A DNA stretch of 64,000 nucleotides. Origin: Muribaculaceae bacterium Isolate-037 (Harlan). Its GTDB lineage: Bacteria; Bacteroidota; Bacteroidia; Bacteroidales; Muribaculaceae. The stretch covers positions 62,001 through 126,000 of the forward strand of contig RIAZ01000005.1 in assembly GCA_003762615.1 (NCBI GenBank), given 5' to 3'. The notes beneath the pieces were generated by a model. The model searched no databases, had not been told where the DNA came from, and worked only from the letters and a program-made list of their open reading frames with translations. Shown piece after piece: positions 46,701 to 54,719 of this stretch (the stretch's first letter is position 1; each line of letters opens with the position of its first letter). A program made the translations under genes and the position numbers.

Positions 46701-48771
46701 CAACATGGGTTTCCGTGCCGAAAAGTTCGGAGGCGAACATTGCATAAAGCCGTGCGTCAATCCACCGCTCGCCCATGTTTATGTCAAGTTCCTCATATGG
46801 GATTGGCTCGGGAATGGCGTTCTCGAGAGCTGTTGCCGCTTCGGTGGCGTAGGCTTTGGTCTCGGCATCAAGATTATCAAGGCATGATATTATATCCTTG
46901 TGCTTCTCTATGACATTTCCGGCGACGAACCTGTCCTTTGCCTCCCATTCCCCTGTGACCGGGTTGTAGAATATGCTCCCCTTGAGGTTCTCCGCGATAT
47001 CTTCAAGTGTCTGCCGTGTCGACCGGATGATATACTGCATATCCACGCAACCGTAGAAATTCAGGCTGCTCGCGAGTGCTTCCGCAGGGGTGAGGATAGT
47101 GTCGGCGCATATTTTTTTGAAAGCGACAGGCTCACGCATTATGTCGGCCTTTGAGAACTCCGTGCCGTTCAGCGTCTCTATGGTGAACACCTCCACTCCG
47201 AGTGTGTCAAGGGCGAAGAACTCCCGGTTGTCGTTGTCATGGAAATATCCCCACTTGGCAGTAAAATTGTCGTACAGCTCGTTAAGGCGTTCCCTCAACT
47301 GCGGATGCTCCACCTTTTCCTCCCTTTCCTTGTTGGAGAGTTCAAAATATGTTTCCCTCATGGGGATGTAGTCTTTTGCCCGGCCTGTGTTCACGCCGTC
47401 CTCCGGCATGGGGTCAAAATCAATGGCGGTATCATCATAATGCCTTGACTTGCGTATTCTGAGATTGCCTATCTGCCCCTCGAAAGAGACAAGCGCACCG
47501 TCTTTCAGCCATTCGGCCATGACGCCTGTGTATGGGCGTCTCCCTTTGTCGGAACGGTTAATGGCCTCCGTGCCGAAAAGCGACACCGGCATTTGGATGT
47601 CTGACTTACCCTCGGTGAACAGGCTATTGCGGAAATATCGGGAGAGGTCTGCCTTGAGTATTGCCGAAAGGTATTGCCGCAGGGTATCGTTGCCGTTGCT
47701 CCAGCGGTATCTGCGCACATACTTTCCGAACTGGTTTTTCGTAATCACGCTGTTTGTCGACAGAGTTGTGTTAGGCAGGGTGAAAAGCCTGTTCACAGGC
47801 TCGGTGTGTTCACCATTGCCGACATTCTCCCTTGAGGATTGGAGAAACAATTTCTCGCGGTGTGACTGCGAGACTTTCCCTGTATGCTTTTGGAACACAA
47901 AGAGGTCGCTCCCTACCTCGATGCCCCCGGTCTGCATGAAAAGGTTGTCAGGAAGCCGTTGGGCGGTGATAAGGTCGGCATGGCTCACAAGATACTCACG
48001 CACGAACTTGTTGCCGGGCGTGTCGGCAACGCCCCTTGAGGTGATGAACACAAGCAGCCCTCCCTCGTTGAGCAGTTCCATTGATTTGACAAAAAAATAG
48101 TTGTGTACGGTCTTGGTGGCCTTGTCATAGATGCCCCCTCGTTTCCAAAGGTCTGCATCGAACACACTGAAATTCCCGAAAGGGATATTGGACGCAATCA
48201 CATCAAACGACTTGTGGGGCAATTCGTGGTTGTTTATGGTCTCGTAACCGTCAACCGTCACGTTTGCGTCACCACCATGCAGTGCCTTTAGCACAAGCCC
48301 GGTCACTGCATCCTTTTCAAATGCGTATGATACGGTGTCATCCATAGCCACAGGCAGAAAGCCGCCTGTTCCTGCACTCGGCTCAAGAAAAGAGCGCATA
48401 GTAAGGTCGTTTCTGATGAAAAGGTCGTGTATCTCCGTTGCCACAGCCTCCACAATGAATTTCGGGGTGTAGAAAGCGGTAAGCACGGAAGCTTTTATTC
48501 CGCTGATTGCGTTCTCACGCAATTTTTCATCAGAAAAACCGGAATAATCGCCAATAAGCGATGTGAGTTTGGCGGTCAGTTCCGAGACATCTTCGGATTG
48601 CGGCTGTGTCGTTCCCAAGCCGAGAACATCCTTTATGCCTCCGAAGCCTGTGTATGATGCAAGCACAGATTTTTCATTGTCCGTGGGTCGCTCATTTCTC
48701 TGTTGTAGTGACATCGCTGTCTCTATTGCGGTTATATTGTCCGCAAGAGCTTTGATTTTGTCGTAAGCCAT
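43792..48771 (-). CDS. Giant N6-adenine methylase-helicase (DarB-like)
   Basis: 1659 residues. The N-terminal methylase has motif I FLEPSAGTGGF (about 137-147) and motif IV SNIPFG in place of NPPF/Y. The SF2 helicase has Walker A HAVGTGKTM, a DEAD-like VDEFHASF and the SNF2-type motif VI QRDGRAARKG. The end is coiled coil, with about 150 residues of Glu/Arg-rich helix. P1 phage DarB has the same order and protects incoming DNA from type I restriction. I infer a similar role here, guarding the element on entry. It is the largest gene of the element. It has no clear AGGGAA leader, although GGGGAGTGACAAT near 48815 is faintly similar. Confidence 0.85.
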   Translation of the reverse strand: MAYDKIKALADNITAIETAMSLQQRNERPTDNEKSVLASYTGFGGIKDVLGLGTTQPQSEDVSELTAKLTSLIGDYSGFSDEKLRENAISGIKASVLTAFYTPKFIVEAVATEIHDLFIRNDLTMRSFLEPSAGTGGFLPVAMDDTVSYAFEKDAVTGLVLKALHGGDANVTVDGYETINNHELPHKSFDVIASNIPFGNFSVFDADLWKRGGIYDKATKTVHNYFFVKSMELLNEGGLLVFITSRGVADTPGNKFVREYLVSHADLITAQRLPDNLFMQTGGIEVGSDLFVFQKHTGKVSQSHREKLFLQSSRENVGNGEHTEPVNRLFTLPNTTLSTNSVITKNQFGKYVRRYRWSNGNDTLRQYLSAILKADLSRYFRNSLFTEGKSDIQMPVSLFGTEAINRSDKGRRPYTGVMAEWLKDGALVSFEGQIGNLRIRKSRHYDDTAIDFDPMPEDGVNTGRAKDYIPMRETYFELSNKEREEKVEHPQLRERLNELYDNFTAKWGYFHDNDNREFFALDTLGVEVFTIETLNGTEFSKADIMREPVAFKKICADTILTPAEALASSLNFYGCVDMQYIIRSTRQTLEDIAENLKGSIFYNPVTGEWEAKDRFVAGNVIEKHKDIISCLDNLDAETKAYATEAATALENAIPEPIPYEELDINMGERWIDARLYAMFASELFGTETHVDYIDVNDTYIVSLRGYSPVAYNTYSVRNYNGEALFTHALHDTVPEITKEIITADGEKKRVPDEEAIQEAGAKIQEIRGLFNEWLDRQPLVVRDMLVATYNERFNCYVRPSYDGSCQTFPGLSFNNFSYKSLYPSQMDAIQMIKQNGGGICWHAVGTGKTMIMCVAAYEMKRLGLCGKPMIIGLKANVHEIADTFRKAYPSARLLYPGKEDFTPANRKEIFSKIKNNNWDCIILTHDQFLKIPQSEETMIDIFTEELADVERCLEVLEQSSMRYRTSKMQEGLEKRMENLKAKLSMLRCQLEDRKDDAVDFHSMGIDHIFVDEFHASFKNLMFQTRHTRVAGIGNTKGSQRAMNLLFAVRDIQKRRDRDLGVTFLSGTMVVNALTELYVIFKYLRPRELRKQQISCFDAWAAIYTKKCADYELNVTGEIKRKERFRSYIKVPELSMFLREITDYRTAEMINLDIPEKNVRFITLKPTAEQEEMAERLVRFAKSGNWCDLGIDAPEPDNLDKAKMLVATNIARKMSLDMRMLGEKFSDDPGNKASVCAQTVYDYYIRTGANKGTQFIFSDLSTYKPNQWNIYSDIKEKLVALGIPSDEIQFIQTVTTERARKKLFADMNSGKVRVLFGSTSMLGTGVNAQERAVAVHHLEVPWRPADMEQRDGRAARKGNTVKLWGGNMVDIVVYGTGKTLDAYKFNLLKNKQMFINQINNGTIGIRRIDEDSMDENTGMSYAEFVALLTGNNDLLEKARLDGRIMQLEKERAIFKREHIRAERNAYETERSIFMGKETLERMERDLEHVRSFSGEAYITLSANVEPTTEGIGRELQRIAKTNRSAAYTAVGSYMGLKLLVKAEYSLAQIFDHNSFFVEGLDGMKYRYGMTGALPLAFADKIQYPAMTLQRLPSIIESQKKKIARLEDELPVLREIISRSWGKTDELAKLKAECEALRRKIDDELKQAELPHEDNTAVKAA

Positions 48772-49061
48772 TTATTTAACCGTTTGAAATTTGAATGTCG
48801 TGATATTGGTTTTGGGATTGTCACTCCCCTTACGTTGATGCCTCTTTGGGGTGGTGCAGTCCGCTTTTTCACGGCATTCCAGAGGGAGTCGCCCATGAGG
48901 GCAATAAGACAAGCCCGCAGAGCGGAGCGAGACTTGGCGTTTGCCCGGCAACTCCCAACTTTGCCTGTGAAAAACGATGCACCGCCATATGAGGTCGGAG
49001 ACATACGGCATATAACCGGAATCCTCCGGCTGATGGTGGTTGTAAACGGAACTTGAAGGGT
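48772..49061. other. Spacer upstream of the methylase-helicase
   Basis: GC-rich, no gene accepted. A minus frame is open through it but has no family resemblance. Confidence 0.4.
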
Positions 49062-49303
49062 GGGAGGATGCTTCAGTGCGGATTACTGGAGAGCCATCAA
49101 GGGACAATTCATCTAAGGCTAAGTGAGCGAGGTAGTCATAAACGACTGCAGGGAGTCTATGACTTCCGATGAACGTGACAGTGAGGATTTGTCCGGCTCT
49201 CTTTTTGGAAAGAGTGTCTTGACAGCCGAAGCGCAGCCTTGGCCGTCAAGCCTCTCTGCAAAATAATCCGCGCGGGCATCCGGGATGGGTTGTACTAAAA
49301 CTG
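49062..49303 (-). repeat. Imperfect direct repeat, copy A
   Basis: About 242 bp, roughly 80-85% identical by eye to copy B 305-309 bp to the right. Conserved parts include GGGAGGATGCTTCAG, GAGGATTTGTCCGGCTCTC and GCAAAATAATCCGCG. It contains a stem near 49219-49252 that is maintained by a G-U pair on the minus strand. Confidence 0.8.
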
Positions 49304-49325
49304 TAATTTCCGGGTTAACAGGCAT
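49119..49325 (-). CDS. Possible small gene inside repeat copy A
   Basis: 68 residues (MPVNPEITVLVQP, then PDARADYFAERLD and SAVKTLFPKREPDKSS). Copy B keeps the same frame for about 35 codons (PDAHADYFAERLD) but lacks an ATG and later diverges. Of eight codon differences counted in the conserved part, six change the residue, so selection for a protein is not shown. Either a small protein family or a non-coding RNA repeat. Confidence 0.3.
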   Translation of the reverse strand: MPVNPEITVLVQPIPDARADYFAERLDGQGCASAVKTLFPKREPDKSSLSRSSEVIDSLQSFMTTSLT

Positions 49326-49366
49326 TACAACCGGGTAGACAGATATTATAAAGAGATGTGAGGGGA

Positions 49367-49612
49367 GGGAGGATGCTTCAGTGCGGATTACCGGAGAGCC
49401 GCCAAGTGACAATTCATCCCGGCTAAGGGAAAGGGAAAGTCATAAATGACCGCATGGGAATCTATGACTTCCCCGTGACCGAGGCGGTGAGGATTTGTCC
49501 GGCTCTCTTTTTGAGAAGAGTGTCTTGACAGCCGAAACGTAGTCTTGGCTGTCAAGTCTCTCTGCAAAATAATCCGCGTGGGCATCCGGGTCGGGACGAA
49601 GTATTATAACTG
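49367..49612 (-). repeat. Imperfect direct repeat, copy B
   Basis: Second copy of the 49062-49303 repeat. Its hairpin near 49528-49560 is a perfect 10-bp stem (CTTGACAGCC with its complement). Confidence 0.8.
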
Positions 49613-49696
49613 AAGGGAAAAGAATAATACAGAAAATGCTGTGCCGAACAAAAGAAAAGCGGCCCGAAGGTCGCTCGTCTTTGATAAGGTGAAGCC

Positions 49697-50089
49697 TTAT
49701 GCGGCTTTCTTTGACTTTTTGGGAGTCTTCTTGGCCGGAGCCTCCGGAGTTTCCTCAACATCGGGAGTGCGGTGGAATTTGGTGGCCACGAGTATCACTC
49801 GCTGGTTCTTCTTGCCGTCGGCCGACACCCATTCTTCGGGCTTGAAGTAGCCTGTCACGGTGATCAGCTCGCCTTTCTTGAGGCGGTCGAAAGAGTCGAG
49901 GCTTTCGTTCTTGCGCCAGGCCTCGAGGTTGATGAGGGCTGACTTGTAGGCGGTTTCGCCGGCCTGGTTCTTCTCGGGGCGGCTTACGGAGATTGCGAAG
50001 CGGGCTACCGATGCGGTGTCGAAGTTGCGGATCTGGGCGTCGTTTGCGATGTAACCACTGATGCTGAAGGAATTTTCGATCTTTTTCAT
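49697..50089 (-). CDS. ssb: Single-stranded DNA-binding protein (element copy 2)
   Basis: 130 residues, OB fold: NSFSISGYIANDAQIRNF, VARFAISVSRPE, KSALINLEAWRKN, GELITVTGYFKPEEW, NQRVILVATKF. It ends in a Lys-rich tail (KKTPKKSKKAA), the opposite of a canonical acidic SSB tip. It differs enough from the copy at 38839-39267 that they are not a recent duplication. Confidence 0.88.
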   Translation of the reverse strand: MKKIENSFSISGYIANDAQIRNFDTASVARFAISVSRPEKNQAGETAYKSALINLEAWRKNESLDSFDRLKKGELITVTGYFKPEEWVSADGKKNQRVILVATKFHRTPDVEETPEAPAKKTPKKSKKAA

Positions 50090-50910
50090 GTCGATATATT
50101 TTTAGAAGTGAGACAATTAATTTTATGTGCATTTCAGGGTGTGCGGCTTCAGTGGCAGACCAAGGGTTGTGGGAAACAATACTCTTTCCATAAGAGCAGT
50201 GCAACAAACCTATGGGAAGGAAGATTTTTCACACGTTCATTGGTGGAACGACCAACGGAAGTGTCCACAGGACATCATCAGATGTCGCAGCATACAACCT
50301 TTGCGCAGTAAAATGATTGACTCTTGCTTCGCCCGGAAAAAGACCGACAAAGAAAAAAGATGTCACGAAAATCTCCAGTATCGGTTTTGCTGCCAACAGC
50401 CATGGAGACACCGACACCATATCGGAAGTCATCCGGATTTATACCATACAGAACCAAGCCAATCAGAGAATGCCGTCAGCCCATATTACTGAGCCGCAAG
50501 TACGGATGCGTTGACCGGTCGCCAAAGTATACAACTGAGTTGATGTGACAAGCTATGCCGAAGAACGGAAGCAGTGTCAGCCGTCAGCAAGGAAAGCAAA
50601 CCTCGTAAGCCACCAATCCGCGCTCGCGGAGGAGGGAACTGGCTCCGCCAAACCGGAAAGGAAGCAGCGGCAGGCTCATAACGAAGAGCACCATCGAGCC
50701 ACCCATTGGAGGCTCGATAAGCTACAAGAGGTACATCTCGGAGCGTAGCATCTATAGCTGCACGACCTGCATTGTGTCATGCAATGTCCAATGCCGATAC
50801 AACAGGACAGCCAAACGCGCCACCTATTCCACGCCAAAATGCGGAATGAAATGCGGTGTCAAATACGGAACGGATTGCAGTGTCAAATGTGAGAGCAAAA
50901 CAAAAAGAAA
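50090..50910. other. Long non-coding stretch
   Basis: No gene accepted over 820 bp. Near 50842-50890 a short phrase recurs (TGCGGTGTCAAAT, then TTGCAGTGTCAAAT). It may be regulatory or decayed sequence. Confidence 0.4.
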
Positions 50911-50933
50911 GCCGACCCCAAATCTGGATCGGC
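50911..50933 (-). terminator. Terminator of the HTH-protein gene
   Basis: A 7-bp stem with one bulged U (GCCGA.CC arms) followed on the minus strand by TTTCTTTTTGTTTT. It lies 25 bp after the gene's stop. Confidence 0.75.
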
Positions 50934-50957
50934 AATAGATAATGATGTAGCATCGAG

Positions 50958-51329
50958 TCAGTCCCATCGCTTGGCCTTACGCCTGTTCCCGGCGGACATC
51001 GCTTTAGCCATCTCTTCGATGGACATTTTACCAAAGCGTTGGCTGTCTTCAACCCATCTGACGAGTTCACTCCTACGAAAGAGAAGTTCCTTTGTAGGCT
51101 TATAATGAGGAATCAGGCCTTTTTGTGCCATTTTATAAATGGTTGGTTTGGCTAGATGCAGTAATTCACACGCCTCGTCAATGCCTATGAATGGTTCAGG
51201 CTCTTTTTCAACCGGTTTCTCACTAAGTTTCGAAGACAAGCTGCCTAAATCCTCTGTGAGTTGGTTGACTTTGGCTGAAAGGTCTACTATATATTGAGGC
51301 ATATCCTCAAAAGATGGTATGTTCTCCAT
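50958..51329 (-). CDS. Excisionase-like helix-turn-helix protein
   Basis: 123 residues. An N-terminal coiled coil (IVDLSAKVNQLTEDLGSL) precedes a MerR/excisionase-type wHTH (FIGIDEACELLHLAKPTIYKMAQKG, then PHYKPTKELLFRRSELVRWVE). A basic C-terminal tail (NRRKAKRW) follows. It is typical of the small DNA-binding proteins near Bacteroidales integrases that control excision. It lies 12 bp downstream of the membrane-protein gene and is probably in the same transcript. Confidence 0.8.
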   Translation of the reverse strand: MENIPSFEDMPQYIVDLSAKVNQLTEDLGSLSSKLSEKPVEKEPEPFIGIDEACELLHLAKPTIYKMAQKGLIPHYKPTKELLFRRSELVRWVEDSQRFGKMSIEEMAKAMSAGNRRKAKRWD

Positions 51330-51341
51330 AAGTCTTTGTTT

Positions 51342-52037
51342 TTATGCGCAATCAGGGAATACATGTGGGATCAACTCTTTGTCAAGCGGTATCAGTTTCA
51401 GAGTGAAGTTGCCTTCCTTGATGGCAAGTTTTGTCTGAACCGTATCTATTGATACATCTTCAAGCATCGTCTTGAAGGTGTCTTTCAAAAACCATGCAAT
51501 CTGAATGTTGGAGCGTTTGAGGCGCTTACCGATATTCCATCCAAAATGATAAAGGTCATTTGAAGTGACTCCAACCATTTTTTGAGTGACGTTTCCGGAT
51601 GAATCCTTACCATCTGCAAGCAGTTGTATATTCTCAATGAGAATGTCAAGCTGATCCGATGAGAGTTTCTTTGAGAATGAGTATGATGTATATGCAGTCA
51701 AAGATTGCATGAGATTATTCTGATTCTCGACTTCCATACGGACTTGCTCAGCTACAATATCATCAAAGGATTCTTTGGGGATTATGGCGGAGGCGGCTGA
51801 AGATGCAACCGCAATCCGTGTGCGTAGCTTCGGTGCGATGTAGTAACCGCATACATATATTATGTAGGTGGAGCCGAATACCAATAAGGATATGAACATC
51901 ATCCTCATGACGGCAAGACAAGTGTCCTGTGTCAGAGTCTTCACCTCGACATACTCCTGGATGCCGAGCCATAGAGCTATTATCGAGACCGCTGTCAAGA
52001 TGGCTCTAATCATTGGTGATATATTCTGTCCTTTCAT
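51342..52037 (-). CDS. Membrane protein of unknown function
   Basis: 231 residues from MKGQNISPMIRA; an ATG two codons upstream is equally possible. Two transmembrane helices (about 9-25 and 40-65) are followed by a cytoplasmic or periplasmic helical domain of about 150 residues. Not recognised. It forms an operon with the excisionase-like gene. Confidence 0.6.
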   Translation of the reverse strand: MKGQNISPMIRAILTAVSIIALWLGIQEYVEVKTLTQDTCLAVMRMMFISLLVFGSTYIIYVCGYYIAPKLRTRIAVASSAASAIIPKESFDDIVAEQVRMEVENQNNLMQSLTAYTSYSFSKKLSSDQLDILIENIQLLADGKDSSGNVTQKMVGVTSNDLYHFGWNIGKRLKRSNIQIAWFLKDTFKTMLEDVSIDTVQTKLAIKEGNFTLKLIPLDKELIPHVFPDCA

Positions 52038-52279
52038 AATCATTCGTGTTTTTTGATGATACAAAGTTCGTGATTTTCTTGCTATTATAACGCATGAAAA
52101 TCGGCTCAAAAATATGCGTTTCAACTTGTTAATAAGTGAGTTGATATTTATATTCCCTCAATAGGCCATTGAACGGAAATTGAATGAGGAAGGAAGAAAT
52201 ATACATTTTCTTGAATGTCGTTTCAAAGGACAAATCTCAAAAATGACGCGGAGCTTTCTTGACATTATTTAACGCAGAA

Positions 52280-52305
52280 AAAGGATGCCTTGAAAGACAT
52301 CCTTT
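52280..52305 (-). terminator. Terminator of the integrase gene
   Basis: AAAGGATG at 52280-52287 pairs with CATCCTTT at 52298-52305. On the minus strand a T run (TTTTTCTG) follows, 25 bp after the integrase stop. Confidence 0.75.
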
Positions 52306-52329
52306 ACAAATAGGGTACAAAAACGGGTA

Positions 52330-53433
52330 CTACTTAATCTTGATGCGGCCAACGGTTTCACGCTTCTTGGAGCTTACAAGGTCGGCATAAATCTGGGTCG
52401 TTGTCACGTTTTTATGGGTAAGCATCTTCGACACCGTATAGATGTCGGTTCCGGCAGCAATCTGGAGCGTAGCGTATGTGTGCCTGAAGCAGTGGAAGGT
52501 TATGTGCTTTTTGATTCCAGCTTCCTTAATCCAATTCTTCAGAGGAACATTTATCATTGAACGACTAAGCCCCTTGAAGACTTTGCCTTCACCTCTTGGG
52601 CCACATAGTGTAAGCGCCTCTTCACTGATTGGAAGAGTTGCTTCAGTAGAAGTCTTCTGAGTGCGGATTCTTATGCAGAGGCCCATGTCCTGGGCATATT
52701 GAATATTGTCCCAAGTAAGGTTCTCGATATCACTGATTCTTAGTCCGGTAAGGCATGAGAAGAGTGATGCCTGCTTTAGAACCGAATGCTTGCAGGGTGT
52801 CTCTGCAAGTTTCATCAGTTCTTCCTGAGTGAGAAACTCTTTGCGGACATCCTCCCATTCAATTTTCTCAAGGAAGTCATTGATGTTTTCCTTGATTAGC
52901 TTGTCGCGGTAGGCTACTTTTAGAAGACCGCGGAATGTGGAGAAATAACCTGCGACTGAGTTTCTCGACAGCTTACGGTGTGTTATGCGCAGATTCTTGG
53001 CTGTCAACAGATATTCTCCAAACCGTTTGCAGAGATCTACTGTGATTTCACCGAAGGTGCATTTGCCTTTGACGAAATTTTCAAAGTGGCGATAGACGAT
53101 TTCCCACTTCTGGGCTTTTCCCTTGCACATCTTCTTGAAGTAGGCAAGGAAGTCTTCGTCCTCCTGATGGTGGTCGATGAATCCGAACTGGCGGTTGATT
53201 ACAGCCTCTTGGCGGCGGCAACGGATGAGTTCACCCTTGTCGAGCATTGTCTGATTGTAGTCACGCTCAACAGCATTGGACGGATTTGCATAGATGTAGA
53301 ATCCGAGAAATTCACGACGGCTCAGTTTGCCGGTATGAGGATTACGGATAGCCGGATAATAATCCAGATAAAGTGAAATGCGGCCTCTTGATATTGGTTT
53401 CTGCCGCAGGAAAACCTTTACACATGTAGCCAT
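52330..53433 (-). CDS. int: Tyrosine recombinase (integrase of the mobile element)
   Basis: 367 residues from MATCVKVFLRQKPISRG; seven further residues are possible upstream. An arm-binding N-terminal part and a SAM-like core-binding domain (about 100-200) precede the catalytic domain with TGLRISDIENL (first Arg), HCFRHTYATL (His-x-x-Arg) and THKNVTTTQIYADL (His and the Tyr nucleophile). All catalytic residues are present. It is the usual Bacteroidales integrase type. It should integrate and excise the 29.5-54.5 kb element with help from the neighbouring HTH proteins. Confidence 0.92.
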   Translation of the reverse strand: MATCVKVFLRQKPISRGRISLYLDYYPAIRNPHTGKLSRREFLGFYIYANPSNAVERDYNQTMLDKGELIRCRRQEAVINRQFGFIDHHQEDEDFLAYFKKMCKGKAQKWEIVYRHFENFVKGKCTFGEITVDLCKRFGEYLLTAKNLRITHRKLSRNSVAGYFSTFRGLLKVAYRDKLIKENINDFLEKIEWEDVRKEFLTQEELMKLAETPCKHSVLKQASLFSCLTGLRISDIENLTWDNIQYAQDMGLCIRIRTQKTSTEATLPISEEALTLCGPRGEGKVFKGLSRSMINVPLKNWIKEAGIKKHITFHCFRHTYATLQIAAGTDIYTVSKMLTHKNVTTTQIYADLVSSKKRETVGRIKIK

Positions 53434-53522
53434 ATCTGTTGTTTTTTGATGCAAAAGTGATTGGTAATCATTCGGTCACAAAGGTTATTCGATAAAACTT
53501 TCAAAAAACTTGCAACCTGCGG

Positions 53523-54452
53523 TCAGATTGATGGCGGCTCGAATATGTTGGCAAATAAGGCATCTACCTCGTCTTTATCGAGATAGCAGTATTTGCCGAC
53601 CATTTTCTTCTTCACCTTGTAGGTCTTGATGTAGTGGTAAAGCTGGTCGCGGGTCATGTTGAATTTCGCAGTAGCCTCAGCTATGCTGTACCACTCGGAT
53701 TCCACCGGCGCAGCAGCTCCCTTAGCCGCATCGAAATGTTTCTTGGAGTAGTACACTATGTTTTTCTCCTTCTTCTTAGGGATTCCGTCTTTGTAGACTA
53801 ATGTATAAATGGCGGGAAGTGTCATGCCATACTTCTCTTGGATTTCGGCGGCAGTGTACCATTCAGTGATGGCATCAACAGCATCATCTTTCTTGCCGAA
53901 AACAACATCGCAATGCTTTTTACTCCAGTATGTTTTACCATGCTGAGTTACCTTGGGGATATTGTTCTGTTTCGCAGCCTTGAATAGCCATGAGTTACTA
54001 ATACCAAACTTCTCCAGCAGTTCTTTAGTCGTGTAGAACTCAGTGATGGATTCCTTTTCTTTTATTGTCCGTTCAGTAGGCTTACATACTCCATACGAAA
54101 TCATCGCATCAATATCTGTTCGGTATATTACAGTCCAATGACTGGATATGCGATGAGCCTTTAGCTGACCCCGACGAATAAGTTTATAAACGCCATCTCT
54201 TGTGCATCCGATAAGAGTGGCTGTTTCTGCCACTGTGAGATACACTTTGTCTTTGAGTGGTTCTGTCTGTACTCGATGATAGTCATTGCGTACAGTCATT
54301 TCCACCCGTTTCTTTTTCTCTTGCCTTTTCCTGTCTTTGTAGGCATGTTCCGAGCATCGGTGGGAGCAATACTTTGTCGAGATTTTTTGAGCCTCAAACT
54401 CATTGCCACACCACGCACAGATTTTCTTTAAACGAATCTTGGATGTTGCCAT
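53523..54452 (-). CDS. DNA-binding protein with four excisionase-type HTH repeats
   Basis: 309 residues. An N-terminal zinc-ribbon-like cluster (CAWC at 12-15, then Cys29 and Cys33) is followed by four tandem MerR/excisionase-type HTH units at about 72-117 (LTVAETATLIGCTRDGVYKLI), 139-185 (YTTKELLEKFGISNSWLFKAA), 199-244 (YTAAEIQEKYGMTLPAIYTLV) and 254-300 (YSIAEATAKFNMTRDQLYHYI). It is divergent to nothing and sits beside the integrase. Four GTATAC sites with 10-bp spacing lie 39 bp upstream of its start. Likely a controller of integrase or excision that binds that array and regulates itself. The role is inference. Confidence 0.8.
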   Translation of the reverse strand: MATSKIRLKKICAWCGNEFEAQKISTKYCSHRCSEHAYKDRKRQEKKKRVEMTVRNDYHRVQTEPLKDKVYLTVAETATLIGCTRDGVYKLIRRGQLKAHRISSHWTVIYRTDIDAMISYGVCKPTERTIKEKESITEFYTTKELLEKFGISNSWLFKAAKQNNIPKVTQHGKTYWSKKHCDVVFGKKDDAVDAITEWYTAAEIQEKYGMTLPAIYTLVYKDGIPKKKEKNIVYYSKKHFDAAKGAAAPVESEWYSIAEATAKFNMTRDQLYHYIKTYKVKKKMVGKYCYLDKDEVDALFANIFEPPSI

Positions 54453-54490
54453 TTTCCTCGTTTTATTTGGCCACTCATTTCACCAAAAAT

Positions 54491-54526
54491 GTATACTGAC
54501 GTATACCCATGTATACGGGTGTATAC
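54491..54526. promoter_or_regulatory. Four GTATAC sites at exact 10-bp spacing
   Basis: GTATAC occurs at 54491, 54501, 54511 and 54521, each separated by four variable bases, so the sites lie on one face of the helix. Each is itself a palindrome. The array lies upstream of the four-HTH gene. It reads as an operator or recombination-accessory site. Confidence 0.7.
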
Positions 54527-54651
54527 TACATCCACTACCTCGCTGGAGTGGGTTTCAGCGATTTTCGTGGAGAGCCAAATGAGGTACAAAATCAAGGATA
54601 AAAACGATTAAAATCGACCACGAGAGATTAAAACGGCATTTGTAAAGCAAA

Positions 54652-54680
54652 AGAAAGGCGCTCAAAATGAACGCCTTTCT
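54652..54680 (-). terminator. Terminator of mnmE
   Basis: AGAAAGGCG at 54652-54660 pairs with its complement at 54672-54680. On the minus strand the tail is TTTTGCTTT. It lies 40 bp after the mnmE stop. Confidence 0.75.
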
Positions 54681-54719
54681 AATATTTAGTGATATTTTCT
54701 AATCTATTCTGATACGCAT

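Noticed and set aside
49062..49612. Repeat pair as template and variable repeat of a diversity-generating retroelement
   Set aside because: No reverse transcriptase gene in the window, and the differences are nearly all G/A or C/T transitions instead of random changes at adenines.
49697..50089. The two SSB genes as a recent duplication
   Set aside because: They share the OB-fold pattern but differ through most of their sequence and have different tails.
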